Shown here in pieces: positions 1 to 8,751 of a stretch of DNA of 64,000 bases; position 1 is the first letter of the stretch, and each line of letters opens with the position of its first letter. The position numbers were made by a program, and so were the translations under genes. Under the pieces are notes generated by a model. That model worked only from the letters and a program-made list of their open reading frames with translations. It was not told the origin of the DNA and did not search any database. The DNA is from an uncultured Collinsella sp. (GTDB lineage: Bacteria; Actinomycetota; Coriobacteriia; Coriobacteriales; Coriobacteriaceae), in the NCBI GenBank assembly GCA_937925715.1, contig CALAMG010000004.1, positions 1 through 64,000 of the forward strand. Reading direction: 5' to 3'.

Positions 1-80
1 GCTTACGCCGGCTGGAAGGCCTCTTTCTGACATCTTCCCAGGTGAATTGACGTTTTCTTGCGAACAGCCTCTGGTTCTCC

Positions 81-1580
81 GGAGGCTGTTCCATTATTCG
101 AGGCTTCGGTAGTTTGTGTGACAAGGGGCTAGCCTAGGCAGCAACGCTCTTCGCTCCCTTCACGCCCTTCTTCCTCGCCTTCACCGGGCGACCCGGGAGC
201 TGGGGCTGGCAGTCGCCGCACCTGAGCATGAGCAGGGCCACGAGGTTGTCGGTGTTGCGGAAGCCGTAGCCCATCCTCACCGCCACCTTGATCTTGTTGT
301 TGATGGCCTCTACGCGCCCGTTGCTGATGCCGAGCTCGACTGCGGCGATGATGTCGTCGCGCCGGCGGCGCACCTTCTTCTCCACGGCGACGACCTTGGC
401 GATCTTGCAGTAGGCGGCCCTGTGCATCCAGTCGTCGAGCAGCTCGGCGGCCTCGGAGCCGTCGGCTGCCCGGAAGACGGCCCGCAGGTCCTCCTTGAGC
501 TCCCAGGCCCTGACCAGCCGCGAGCCGGCCCTCTTCTTGAGCGCCTCGAGCCTCGCCCTCTGGCCGTCGGTGAGGTCCTCGGGGTTCTTCACGAGCGCGT
601 AGCGGCTGCCCTTGATGGAGGCCGCCTCCTCCTCGAGCGCCCTGACCTCCTCGGGCGGCAGCTCGCCTTTGGCAGGCCTGCCGCGCTTGCCCTCGGGCCT
701 GGGCCTGGCGGCCCTGGCGGCGGCCCTGGCGGCGTTCCACTCCCCGCAGCGCACGGCGTCGAGCGCGCCGTTCATCCACTGGACCACGCGGAAGGGGTCC
801 ATGACCCACCTCGCGTTGGGGCAGCGGCGCTTGACCAGCTGCCCTATCCGCCTCGCGCCGTCGGCGGCCACCACCTCCATGGCGCGCCTCTGCTCGCGCG
901 CGAGCCCGTCGAGGAACAGGTTGAGCACGTCCTTGCCGGTGCCCTCGTGCGCCCAGACGAGGCAGCCGCGGTCGTGGCCGACGACCACCGTGACGTACCC
1001 GTGGCCCCTCTTGTACGACGTCTCGTCGATGCCGATGCGGCGCACGCCGTCGAACCTCGAGGCGCCGCGCGCGGCCTCCAGCTCGGCGTAGACGCGCCTG
1101 CACACGCCGCCCACGCCGTGCCACTCGACGCGGGCGAGCTCGGAGACCGCCGAGGCGGTGCAGCGGACCGCCAGCCACGCCACCCAGTCCTCGAAGTCGC
1201 GCGTGAAGCGCGCCCCGTGCCGCGCCCAGGGGACGGCCTCGGTGCGCACGCCGTGCTCCGGGCAGCGCACCCTGCAGGGCGCGTACTCCAGGTAGCAGGC
1301 CGAGCGCGCCAGGTCCATCGCCCTCCACAGCCTGGGGGCCCCGCGGCTCGCCATGTCGTAGAAGCCGCAGGCCCTGCCGCATACGGGGCAGCGGCGCTGC
1401 TCGCGCTTGTAGGGCCGGACGCTCACGACGATGCGCTCGGCCTCGATGCGCGCGCCCAGGACGACCGTGCGGGCCAGACCGAGGGCGAGAAGTAGTAGAC
1501 TCTTCATGCGTCACACCTCTTCGGTTGTCTGAATTTGGCTTAGCAATCATAGGCGGATGACGCGGAAGCGGCCCCTCCCG
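81..1580 (-). mobile_element. ISL3-family insertion sequence (ends approximate)
   Basis: The transposase gene is bracketed by hairpins. The left one (62-91) has a perfect 10-bp stem, gaacagcctc with gaggctgttc. The right one (about 1562-1590) contains gcggcccc and ggggccg. Reading inward, the two ends share a GGCTGTTCC / GGCCGCTTCC-like start, which is the only inverted-repeat signal I can see. An 8-bp target duplication cannot be assigned with confidence, so the boundaries are estimates. The element lies beside the 3' end of guaA, a known integration hotspot. Confidence 0.45.
134..1507 (-). CDS. ISL3 family transposase
   Basis: This 457-residue protein has the ISL3 layout. An N-terminal zinc-finger region with CPVC (residues 40-43) and later cysteines is followed by a DDE-type catalytic domain. 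The first acidic residue is in GIDETSYKRGHGY, a second candidate is in VAADGA, and the glutamate lies in the family hallmark SNGRVEAINNKIK near the C-terminus. The length is within or slightly above the family range, and no frameshift is visible, so the copy may be active. The start is the ATG at 1507; upstream on its strand is an AGAGGTGTGACGC stretch that could serve as ribosome-binding site. Third-position GC is very high, and a lysine-rich tail ends the protein. Confidence 0.9.
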   Translation of the reverse strand: MKSLLLLALGLARTVVLGARIEAERIVVSVRPYKREQRRCPVCGRACGFYDMASRGAPRLWRAMDLARSACYLEYAPCRVRCPEHGVRTEAVPWARHGARFTRDFEDWVAWLAVRCTASAVSELARVEWHGVGGVCRRVYAELEAARGASRFDGVRRIGIDETSYKRGHGYVTVVVGHDRGCLVWAHEGTGKDVLNLFLDGLAREQRRAMEVVAADGARRIGQLVKRRCPNARWVMDPFRVVQWMNGALDAVRCGEWNAARAAARAARPRPEGKRGRPAKGELPPEEVRALEEEAASIKGSRYALVKNPEDLTDGQRARLEALKKRAGSRLVRAWELKEDLRAVFRAADGSEAAELLDDWMHRAAYCKIAKVVAVEKKVRRRRDDIIAAVELGISNGRVEAINNKIKVAVRMGYGFRNTDNLVALLMLRCGDCQPQLPGRPVKARKKGVKGAKSVAA

Positions 1581-2161
1581 GGGCCGTTTCAGTTCCAGAT
1601 CGTTGTTTTCGCCCGCTGAGCTGGGCCTATGCCGGAATCTCTCCCACAGAAACCACCGAAGAGCCCATTATTCCCGTATGAAATCGGCACCCCTGAAGCC
1701 CCGTTCGAGGAATAATTGCGCGCTAAAATACAGCAAGATACACGGCGTTATTCGGCGGCATTCGGGGTTGTCGAAACTGCGGAAACCGATTTCCGCGTTT
1801 CTTTATTCCCGTTTGTTGACCTGGGCAAATACAATTGAAAAGGGTTTGAATCCGCCTCGCAGTTTCAACTCAGTTTCGACCGTTCGAAACCGGCCTTCGG
1901 GGGACCCGAATTGTGAATTATTCCCGCAGGGCCTAATTATTCCCGTACCGCCGAGTACTCCGCTGTACCGCCCAGTAGGGGAATGCGGGAATAATTGGGT
2001 CGTTTTCCCAGGTAGAGATGCAAAAAGAAAGCCCTCGAACCAGAGGGTTCGAGGGCTGTTATTCCCACTATTTCGCTGGTGGCTTTGTCCTGCGGCGATG
2101 CCGAAACAGTATCAGGCGGTACTCGGCAGCACCAAAACGCGAGTTCAGAAGCCAGTTCCCG
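1508..2161. repeat. Gene-free region with repeated guaA-end motif
   Basis: No convincing gene lies here; the open frame at 1603-2199 has no family features and runs into guaA antisense. The motif TTATTCCC (GGGAATAA on the guaA strand) occurs near 1668, 1803, 1917, 1937 and 2059, with inverted copies near 1709 and 1986. guaA itself ends in GAGTGGGAATAAC. The copy near 2059 reads TAGTGGGAATAAC, nearly the full guaA end. The region also holds the guaA terminator. These copies look like remnants of attachment sites. Confidence 0.5.
2021..2057 (-). terminator. Intrinsic terminator of guaA
   Basis: A perfect 11-bp stem (agccctcgaac, 2030-2040, with gttcgagggct, 2047-2057) and a 6-nt loop is followed on the minus strand by a TTTCTTTTTG tract. 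It lies about 105 nt after the guaA stop codon. Confidence 0.85.
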
Positions 2162-3760
2162 TTATTCCCACTCAATCGTCGCGGGCGGCTTGGACGTGAT
2201 GTCGTAGCACACGCGGTTGGCGCCGGGGACCTCGGCCACGATACGGCCGGAAATGCGGGCCAGCACGTCGTAGGGCAGCTTGGCCCAGTCGGCGGTCATG
2301 GCATCGCTGGACTCGACGGCACGCAGGATGATCGGGCGCTGGTAGGTACGCTCGTCGCCCATGACGCCCACGGACTTAATGTCGGGCAGAACCGCGAAAT
2401 ACTGCCAGCAGCTATGCTCGGAGTTGCGCTCGCCGGTCTGCTCAAACAGACGCTGGTTGTAGGCGTCGAGCTCCTCGCGCACGATGGCGTCGGCGTTCTT
2501 GAGAATCTCGAGCTTCTCCTTGTCGACCGCACCGATGATGCGGATGGCCAGACCCGGGCCCGGGAAGGGCTGACGGAACACGATGTGAGCCGGCAGGCCC
2601 AGCGCCAGACCAAGCGCGCGGACCTCGTCCTTAAAGAAGTGGTCGAGCGGCTCAATGAGGTCGAAGTGCACGCCTTCGGGGAACGGGATCAGGTTGTGAT
2701 GGCTCTTGATGGTGGCCGTCTTGCCGCCCGTCTTGCGAGCGCCGGACTCGATGATGTCGGGGTAGATGGTGCCCTGAGCCAGGTACTTCACGGGTTTACC
2801 ATCGGTCTCAAGCTGCTGAGCAACCGCGAAGAACTCTTTCCAGAACTGCGTACCGATGATGCGGCGCTTCTCCTCGGGCTCGGTCACACCGGCCAGAAGC
2901 TCGGCATAGCGGTCCTCGGCGTGGACGTGGATAAAGTCGACGTCAAACTGCTTGGTGAAGACCTCCTCCACCTGCTCGGGCTCGCCCTTGCGCAGCAGGC
3001 CATGGTTGATGAACACGCAGGTCATCTGCTTGCCCACGGCGCGAGCGCCCAGCGCAGCCACGACGGAGGAGTCGACGCCACCGGACAGGGCCAGAATCAC
3101 GCGGTCGTCGCCGACCTTCTCGCGGAACTCAGCCGTCATGGTCTCGACCAGGTTGTCCATGCTCCAGTTGGGCTCCAGGCCGCAGATCTCAAACAGGAAG
3201 TTGCTCAGCAGCTGCTGACCGTACTCGGAGTGCTTGACCTCGGGGTGGAACTGCGTGGTGAAAATCTTGCGCTCGACGCACTCCATGGCGGCAACCGGGC
3301 ACACGTCGGTGCTAGCGGTAACGGTAAAACCCTCGGGCACCTCGGAAACGGCGTCGCGATGGCTCATCCACACGGTCTGCTCCATGGGCGTGGAGTTAAA
3401 GAGCTTGGCGCCGGCCGTGCGCGTGATGGTGGCGCGGCCGTACTCGCCCACCTCGGAGTGACCGACCTTGCCGCCGAGCGTCACCGCCGTGATCTGATGG
3501 CCGTAGCAGAAGCCCAAGACGGGAAGGCCCAGGTCAAAGATGGCGGGGTCGATGGACGGAGCGTCCTCGGCGTACACGGAGGCCGGACCGCCAGAAAGGA
3601 TGAGCGCAGAGGCGTTCATCTCGCGAATCTCGTCGGCCGATATGTCGCAGGGAACAATCTCGGAATACACGTTGAGGTCGCGGACGCGACGGGCAATGAG
3701 CTGACCGTACTGCGCACCAAAGTCGAGTACGAGGACCTTTGCGGAAGCCTTTTGATCCAT
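2162..3760 (-). CDS. guaA: GMP synthase (glutamine-hydrolysing)
   Basis: The enzyme converts XMP, glutamine and ATP to GMP, the last step of guanine nucleotide synthesis. The 532-residue chain has a class I amidotransferase domain with nucleophile Cys85 in GFCYGHQ and the His172/Glu174 pair in FHPE. It is followed by an ATP pyrophosphatase domain with the PP-loop LSGGVDSS (225-232) and the C-terminal dimerisation domain ending IEWE. The start is the ATG at 3760, preceded by AGAGGGGGATACC. A longer open frame to 3925 exists, but its first 55 residues have no family counterpart. The gene is divergent from the asparaginase gene. Its 3' end is a known integration hotspot, and repeats and an IS lie directly downstream. 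Confidence 0.97.
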   Translation of the reverse strand: MDQKASAKVLVLDFGAQYGQLIARRVRDLNVYSEIVPCDISADEIREMNASALILSGGPASVYAEDAPSIDPAIFDLGLPVLGFCYGHQITAVTLGGKVGHSEVGEYGRATITRTAGAKLFNSTPMEQTVWMSHRDAVSEVPEGFTVTASTDVCPVAAMECVERKIFTTQFHPEVKHSEYGQQLLSNFLFEICGLEPNWSMDNLVETMTAEFREKVGDDRVILALSGGVDSSVVAALGARAVGKQMTCVFINHGLLRKGEPEQVEEVFTKQFDVDFIHVHAEDRYAELLAGVTEPEEKRRIIGTQFWKEFFAVAQQLETDGKPVKYLAQGTIYPDIIESGARKTGGKTATIKSHHNLIPFPEGVHFDLIEPLDHFFKDEVRALGLALGLPAHIVFRQPFPGPGLAIRIIGAVDKEKLEILKNADAIVREELDAYNQRLFEQTGERNSEHSCWQYFAVLPDIKSVGVMGDERTYQRPIILRAVESSDAMTADWAKLPYDVLARISGRIVAEVPGANRVCYDITSKPPATIEWE

Positions 3761-4027
3761 GGTATCCCCCTCTTGTTGGCGGGGAGCCGGTGCCCACCCG
3801 CGTGAATGAACGAAAATAACCTCCATAGTGTACACGTTATATGGGGTTTCTCGTCCCTCGCAGCCATCAGCGCACGGCAAACGCACGACCAGGCCCCAAT
3901 TTGACGGCAATTGAAGTGTTACCAAACGTTACGGATGATGTAATACGTTTGAACATTGGACGCCCTGTGCCACAATACTGCCGAACGACTCCGCCTCTGC
4001 GGCGGCAAATACGATAGGAATACCAGC

Positions 4028-5041
4028 ATGAAGCGCATCCTTCTCATCGCCACGGGCGGCACCATCGCATCGACCGAGGACGGCAACGGCCTCTCCCCCG
4101 CCCTGACCGGTGAGGAGCTCGCCCAGAGCGTCCCAGAGATCTCGGGCCTCTGCGAGCTCGACGTCGTGCAGCCCATGAACATCGACAGCACCAATATGCG
4201 TCCCAGTGACTGGATGCGTATCCGCGACGTCATCGTCGAAGGCTATGCCGACCACGACGGCTTCGTGATTCTGCACGGCACCGACACCATGAGCTATACC
4301 GCGGCAGCACTTTCCTATCTGATTCAGGACAGCCCCAAGCCCATCGTACTCACCGGCTCGCAAAAGCCCATGGGCAACCCCTTTACCGACGCCAAGCTCA
4401 ATCTGTACCAGAGCCTGCTCTATGCGCTCGACGAGCACTCGCACGATGTGTCGATTGTGTTTGGTGGCGTCGCCATTGCCGGCACGCGCGCCCGCAAGCA
4501 GCGCACCATGAGCTTTAACGCGTTCATTAGCGTCAACTATCCGCCCATTGCCTACATCCGCAACGACCGCATCGTGCGCAACGGGCTCCACGGCACTCAT
4601 CAGGGCGAAAACCCGGTGCGTTTCTACGACAGTATTGACCCGCGTGTGTTTGTCCTTAAGCTCACGCCCGGCGTGAACCCGGGCATCCTGGACGCCCTGG
4701 CCGATGGCTACGATGCCGTAATCCTGGAGACCTTTGGCATTGGCGGTATCCCCGAGTTTGGTGAGTCGGGCGAGTCATTCCAAGAGGCAATTTTCCGCTG
4801 GGTCGATTCGGGCCGCACCGTCGTTATGACCACGCAGGTCCCCGAAGAGGGCCTCGATCTGGGCGTTTACGAGGTCGGCCGTGCTTACGCCGATCATCCG
4901 GGCATTCTGCGCGGCGACGACATGACCACCGAGACGCTCGTGGCCAAAACCATGTGGGCACTCGGCCAGTCACGCGATGCGGCCGAGATTCAGCGCCTGT
5001 TCTACAGCCAAGTCAACCACGACCGCATCCCGATGGCGTAA
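4028..5041 (+). CDS. ansA: Type I L-asparaginase
   Basis: This 337-residue cytoplasmic-type enzyme hydrolyses L-asparagine to aspartate and ammonia. Both active-site signatures are present: TGGTIAS (residues 9-15, nucleophile Thr12) and HGTDTM (83-88, with the second catalytic Thr and Asp). No signal peptide is present, which fits the type I class. The chosen ATG at 4028 follows a weak AGGAATACCAGC ribosome-binding site and places the TGGT motif at the usual distance from the N-terminus; an upstream in-frame ATG at 3956 would add 24 unsupported residues. The gene is divergent from guaA and convergent with the Xre-type regulator. Confidence 0.94.
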   Translation: MKRILLIATGGTIASTEDGNGLSPALTGEELAQSVPEISGLCELDVVQPMNIDSTNMRPSDWMRIRDVIVEGYADHDGFVILHGTDTMSYTAAALSYLIQDSPKPIVLTGSQKPMGNPFTDAKLNLYQSLLYALDEHSHDVSIVFGGVAIAGTRARKQRTMSFNAFISVNYPPIAYIRNDRIVRNGLHGTHQGENPVRFYDSIDPRVFVLKLTPGVNPGILDALADGYDAVILETFGIGGIPEFGESGESFQEAIFRWVDSGRTVVMTTQVPEEGLDLGVYEVGRAYADHPGILRGDDMTTETLVAKTMWALGQSRDAAEIQRLFYSQVNHDRIPMA

Positions 5042-5063
5042 TTCAGTTGTCGACGGGTATCCC

Positions 5064-5282
5064 CTATTCGATACCCTCGAGAAGCTCTGACACCGTCATG
5101 CCGAGTGCGGGCGCGATCTTAAATAGAACCTTGAGCGTGAAATTTGCCGTCCCATCTTCGATTCGGTCGAGGTAGGGTCGGCTGATTCCTGTCGCCACAC
5201 AAAAATCAACCTTGGAGATACCAAGGTCCCTGCGTGTCTCTTCGACCCGCCTGCCAAGAATCTGTTTCGCACGTTCGTCCAT
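5064..5282 (-). CDS. Xre-family helix-turn-helix regulator
   Basis: This 72-residue protein is almost entirely one HTH domain. Residues about 10-68 follow the Cro/CI pattern: GRRVEETRRDLGISKVDF, then the recognition helix region TGISRPYLDRIEDG and the trailing FKIAPALGMTVSELL. It has no extra sensor domain, so it is probably a DNA-binding repressor, perhaps regulated by a partner protein. It is divergent from a small unknown gene at 5359, and a perfect 24-bp palindrome lies between them, which makes autoregulation of the pair likely (inference). The start is the ATG at 5282. Confidence 0.88.
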   Translation of the reverse strand: MDERAKQILGRRVEETRRDLGISKVDFCVATGISRPYLDRIEDGTANFTLKVLFKIAPALGMTVSELLEGIE

Positions 5283-5311
5283 GCAGCCGAGTTTGAAATG
5301 GAGCCGAACAT

Positions 5312-5335
5312 AAACGTAAACTATAGTTTACGTTT
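5312..5335. promoter_or_regulatory. Perfect 24-bp palindromic operator candidate
   Basis: AAACGTAAACTA followed by its exact reverse complement forms an uninterrupted palindrome between the divergent Xre regulator and the gene at 5359. TATAGT inside it could be a -10 element on both strands. The position and symmetry fit a dimeric HTH repressor. Confidence 0.75.
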
Positions 5336-5358
5336 TCCCGAATACACAGGAGTTTTCT

Positions 5359-5748
5359 ATGTCGGGTTCTTCGGTCCGCATGTACCGAGCCGCGCTTCGC
5401 ACAAACAGCGCACCGCCCAAGCTCGTCGTCGTTGAAGCTGAATGCCTTTCGCCCGATGAGCGCACAGCATTTACATTGCTATCAAGTCGCGTCGCCGCCG
5501 TTCTGGTCCCCTGCCCGACGCAAGGCGAACTTGCCATTCAATGCCAGACGCACGACTGCTCGCTCAATCAGGCTGCCGTAATCGCAACCAGCCAACGCGG
5601 CCTGCCGCTCCTTTTAGAAGCCGGTATCGCACTCGCCCTTCGCGGTGCCGGATACGAAAACGAGACCGCCGCCGACATGGTCTTTAAACCACGATCGAGC
5701 GGCGGCCTCGCAGCAGCCATCGAATATGCTTGCAGGCTCGTTGCCTAA
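5359..5748 (+). CDS. Small unknown protein divergent from Xre regulator
   Basis: I do not recognise this 129-residue protein. It starts at an ATG 8 nt after CAGGAG, has no signal peptide or clear membrane span, and contains the hydrophobic stretches PPKLVVVEAECL and AAVLVPCPT, suggesting a compact alpha/beta fold. Two cysteines and a histidine cluster in CQTHDCS. The C-terminal half, PLLLEAGIALALRGAGYENE, suggests a Rossmann-like or nucleotide-handling surface, but no catalytic motif is evident. The palindrome at 5312-5335 lies just upstream, so the gene is probably controlled by the Xre protein. The pair could be a two-gene regulatory or toxin-antitoxin-like unit, which is speculation. Confidence 0.6.
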   Translation: MSGSSVRMYRAALRTNSAPPKLVVVEAECLSPDERTAFTLLSSRVAAVLVPCPTQGELAIQCQTHDCSLNQAAVIATSQRGLPLLLEAGIALALRGAGYENETAADMVFKPRSSGGLAAAIEYACRLVA

Positions 5749-5757
5749 AAGGACAAG

Positions 5758-6141
5758 CTAGAAACCAAAGCCAAAGCCCGTTCCGGTAATCGCCGAGTAC
5801 ATAAAGTAAACGTTGATCACGTTGAGGAACACACCCGTGATGCAACCGTTGCGCAGGTAGCGTTCGCACACGATGCGCGCCATGGCGGCGGAGTCATCAT
5901 TGTTTTTAGCCTGGCGTCCCGCCGTAAAGTACGTCGCCACGCTCAGCAGCAGATTGAGTACCGGCAGTGCCAGCAGCTCGTAGCTCTTACCCCAGCGCGT
6001 CACCTCGCCGGCGGCGTTAAACTTCGTTGCCACCTCGGGGCCAATGTTGGGGATAACACACGCTGCAACCACCAGCGGAATCACCGCAAGTACGAGCAGC
6101 GCAATACCCATGTAGCCAGCTTTTTTGCCATATTTGAACAT
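5758..6141 (-). CDS. DUF1648 membrane protein
   Basis: This 127-residue protein has three hydrophobic spans (about 11-32, 55-72 and 100-122). After the first span is the DUF1648 signature around residues 34-52, NIGPEVATKFNAAGEVTRWG, which matches the family pattern of P, H/F-N-x-x-G and W. Members include the N-terminal part of SdpI-like immunity and signalling proteins, but this copy is too short to carry the rest of SdpI. Its function is unknown. It lies 11 nt downstream of ychF on the same strand and is probably co-transcribed with it. Confidence 0.75.
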   Translation of the reverse strand: MFKYGKKAGYMGIALLVLAVIPLVVAACVIPNIGPEVATKFNAAGEVTRWGKSYELLALPVLNLLLSVATYFTAGRQAKNNDDSAAMARIVCERYLRNGCITGVFLNVINVYFMYSAITGTGFGFGF

Positions 6142-6152
6142 ATGCGTCGTCC

Positions 6153-7229
6153 TTACACGTTAAAGCGGAAGTGCACGACGTCGCCATCGGCCATGACATA
6201 GTCCTTGCCCTCAATACGCAACTTGCCGGCGGCCTTGGCGCCCTGCTCGCCGCCGAGCTCGATGTAGTCGTCGTAGCCAATGACCTCGGCCTTAATAAAG
6301 CCGCGCTCAAAGTCGGTGTGGATGACACCGGCGGCCTGCGGGGCGGTCGCGCCCTGACGAACCGTCCAGGCCTTGACCTCCATCTCGCCGGCCGTAAAGA
6401 ACGACTGCAGGCCGAGCAGCTTGTAGGCAGCCTGAGCGAGCACGTCCAGGCCGGGCTGCTCCAGGCCCAGGCTCTCCAGGTAGTCGGCGGCGTCCTCGGG
6501 ATCGAGCTCGGAAAGCTCGGCCTCGATCTTGGCGCAGATGGGCAGCGGCTTGACGCCGTCGATGGGCGCCAGGTCGTCGTTGAGCATATCCTCGTCCACG
6601 TTGGCCACATACAGGATGGGCTTCATGGTGAGCAGGAACAGGCCCTTGGCGGCGGCACGCTCCTCGTCGGTCATCTCCATGGATGCGGCGCGCTTACCCT
6701 CGTTGAGCCAGGCAAGCAGGCGCTTGGCCACCTCGAACTTGGGCATGAGCTCCTTGTCGCGCTTGGCCTCCTTCTCGAGCTTGGGCAGCTGCTTCTCGAG
6801 CGTGCCCATGTCGGCCAGGATGAGCTCGGTCATGATGGTGTCGGCATCGCCGGCGGGATCGACGAACTCGCCCGTGCGGCCCACCTCACGCATGACGTTG
6901 GGGTCCTTAAAGTAGCGCACGACCTCGCAGATGGCATCGGTCTCGCGGATGTTTGCCAAAAACTGGTTGCCCAGGCCCTCGCCCTCGTTGGCACCCTTCA
7001 CCAGGCCCGCGATGTCGACAAACTCGACCGTAGCCGGCACAATGCGGCCCGGGTTGACGATGTCGGCAAGCTTTTGCAGGCGGCTATCGGGCACATCGAC
7101 GATACCCACGTTGGGGTCGATCGTGGCGAACGGGTAGTTGGCGGCAAGGCCGGTCTTTTTGGTAAGCGCGGTGAACAGCGTCGACTTGCCCACGTTGGGC
7201 AGGCCCACGATACCGATGGAAAGGGACAC
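6153..7229 (-). CDS. ychF: Redox-regulated ATPase YchF (Obg family)
   Basis: YchF is a conserved Obg-family P-loop NTPase that prefers ATP and associates with ribosomes and translation control. The 358-residue protein has the G1 loop GLPNVGKST near residue 9, DIAGLVKGA as G3, and the C-terminal TGS domain ending in GDVVHFRFNV. A GTG start at 7229 is chosen because AAGGAG lies 5 nt upstream and the N-terminus MSLSIGIVG then matches the family; the longer frame from 7265 adds twelve residues with no support. The usual family length is about 363 residues. A DUF1648 gene follows directly. Confidence 0.96.
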   Translation of the reverse strand: MSLSIGIVGLPNVGKSTLFTALTKKTGLAANYPFATIDPNVGIVDVPDSRLQKLADIVNPGRIVPATVEFVDIAGLVKGANEGEGLGNQFLANIRETDAICEVVRYFKDPNVMREVGRTGEFVDPAGDADTIMTELILADMGTLEKQLPKLEKEAKRDKELMPKFEVAKRLLAWLNEGKRAASMEMTDEERAAAKGLFLLTMKPILYVANVDEDMLNDDLAPIDGVKPLPICAKIEAELSELDPEDAADYLESLGLEQPGLDVLAQAAYKLLGLQSFFTAGEMEVKAWTVRQGATAPQAAGVIHTDFERGFIKAEVIGYDDYIELGGEQGAKAAGKLRIEGKDYVMADGDVVHFRFNV

Positions 7230-7343
7230 GACAGCTCCTTTTGGTACAGGTACTTCAAACTGCATAAGTATAGCGCCGCCGCAGCATCCGGGCTAATCCG
7301 GACACCGCAGCGGCGCAAATGAAGCAGAGATTGAGGTTGCCGG

Positions 7344-8597
7344 CTAGTCCGCGAGCTTCTCCACCTGATCGAGCATCTTGTCGAGCTTGGCCTTTGCTTC
7401 GGCCTTGACCTTCTCAGCTTCTTCGTGAGCCTTCGCCTTCTGGGCGGCCTTTTCCTCGGCTTCGGGATCGACGACAACCAAGTTGGACGCATCGTGCTCA
7501 ACAAGCTTGAGCGCATGTTCGGGACACACCTTGACACAGGCGCCGCAGCCCAAACAATACGTGGACTCCAGTGCAAAGCGATCGCTTCCCACCAAATCGC
7601 AGGCAAACGTGGGACACACGCTGACGCACTCGCCGCACGACGTGCACTTGTCAAAATCGCATTCCGGCGTGCTCACCTGCATGTTCTGGGCAAGCTCGGG
7701 GTGGTTTTGCAACGTCGAGAGCACCAGTTGGCGCCCGTGCGTAAGCGTACGGCGACGCTTAGTCGTCGTGGTGCCGCACATGGTGTTGAGCGTGCGCTCC
7801 AGCTGGGTAATCTGATGGCGATGGGCCTTGAGCTTTTGCGTCACCGAGGCCAGCGCCGCCGTCGCCGGATTGAGCTTGGTCACCGTCAGGCCCGTGGTGC
7901 GGGCGATCTTTTCCATGTACTCCTTGCGCTCGTACTCGCGGCGCTTATGGCATTTGAGGCTCTTGGGGTCGACCTCCAGGCCCATGCCTGTACCGGCCCA
8001 CTCCTCGGCCTTCGCAATCGCCTCGCCCAGAATGTCCTCACCGCCGGTGTTGCGGCATTTATCGCACACGCCCAACGGCAGGTACACGCTCACGTTGGGA
8101 TAGTCGGCCAGCACCGAGAACCAGGTCTCGGCCGTAATATCGCCCACGCAGGCAACAACGACTTCGTTTTCGCGCGGCATGCGCTTGAGGGCGCGCGTGC
8201 AGGTGACGTAGGCGGTCTCGTGGCTCGTAGCAGCAGAGACGATATCGTCATACAGGTTTTTGGGCGCCAGGCGCGGCGAGATGATCGCCTCGGTCGGACA
8301 GGCAGCGGCGCACAGGCCGCACTTGCGACAGGAGTCGAGGATCTCGATGGCGTCTTCCTCGACCTCGATAGCGTTGACCGGGCACACGTCCATGCACGCG
8401 GTGCAGCCGCTCTTTTCGTTTTTGCAGGTCAGGCATGGAATGGTGTTGCCGCGCGGGCGCTCCTTGTAGTCGGCAGGATTCCACTGCGGCGCCGACGGAT
8501 CGAGTGCATCGGTCACACCGCCAAGCGGGTTTTTAAGAAAATCGAAACCCTTGCTGATCTCGATAATGTCATCAAACAGATCGTGTTCCTGCGCCAT
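7344..8597 (-). CDS. Multi-cluster 4Fe-4S ferredoxin-like protein
   Basis: This 417-residue protein carries several ferredoxin motifs. Two lie in the N-terminal half (CTACMDVCPVNA and CRKCGLCAAACP) and two in the C-terminal half (CTSCGECVSVCP and CLGCGACVKVCP). An extra cysteine cluster, CLTCKNEKSGC, precedes the first, and CDKC lies in the middle. The C-terminus is an Ala/Lys/Glu-rich coiled coil. There is no signal peptide or membrane segment, so it is probably a cytoplasmic electron carrier or scaffold of an oxidoreductase; the partner is not visible here. The ATG at 8597 follows GGGAGGGGCC. The gene is divergent from a hydroxyacid dehydrogenase, with 154 bp between them. Confidence 0.85.
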   Translation of the reverse strand: MAQEHDLFDDIIEISKGFDFLKNPLGGVTDALDPSAPQWNPADYKERPRGNTIPCLTCKNEKSGCTACMDVCPVNAIEVEEDAIEILDSCRKCGLCAAACPTEAIISPRLAPKNLYDDIVSAATSHETAYVTCTRALKRMPRENEVVVACVGDITAETWFSVLADYPNVSVYLPLGVCDKCRNTGGEDILGEAIAKAEEWAGTGMGLEVDPKSLKCHKRREYERKEYMEKIARTTGLTVTKLNPATAALASVTQKLKAHRHQITQLERTLNTMCGTTTTKRRRTLTHGRQLVLSTLQNHPELAQNMQVSTPECDFDKCTSCGECVSVCPTFACDLVGSDRFALESTYCLGCGACVKVCPEHALKLVEHDASNLVVVDPEAEEKAAQKAKAHEEAEKVKAEAKAKLDKMLDQVEKLAD

Positions 8598-8751
8598 GCG
8601 CGGCCCCTCCCTGAGCAGTGCAAACAAGCAAGAGATAATGATACGCCATCGGCCCACGCCTCGGGCAAATTACACGCGGAGCATCTTTGCGGCAAATAGA
8701 CCTACAATCTATTGCCAGCCTAATCGCCTAGGTTTATTGAGGAGTCACAAG

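Noticed and set aside
129..1550. 473-codon frame overlapping the transposase
   Set aside because: Arg/Gly/Pro-rich shifted-frame translation of the ISL3 transposase, typical of high-GC shadows.
1603..2199. 198-codon open frame beside guaA
   Set aside because: No ribosome-binding site or family motifs; it crosses the guaA terminator and the repeated motifs and overlaps guaA on the other strand.
2018..3805. 595-codon open frame opposite guaA
   Set aside because: Antisense shadow of a clear GMP synthase gene, with low-complexity translation and no ribosome-binding site.
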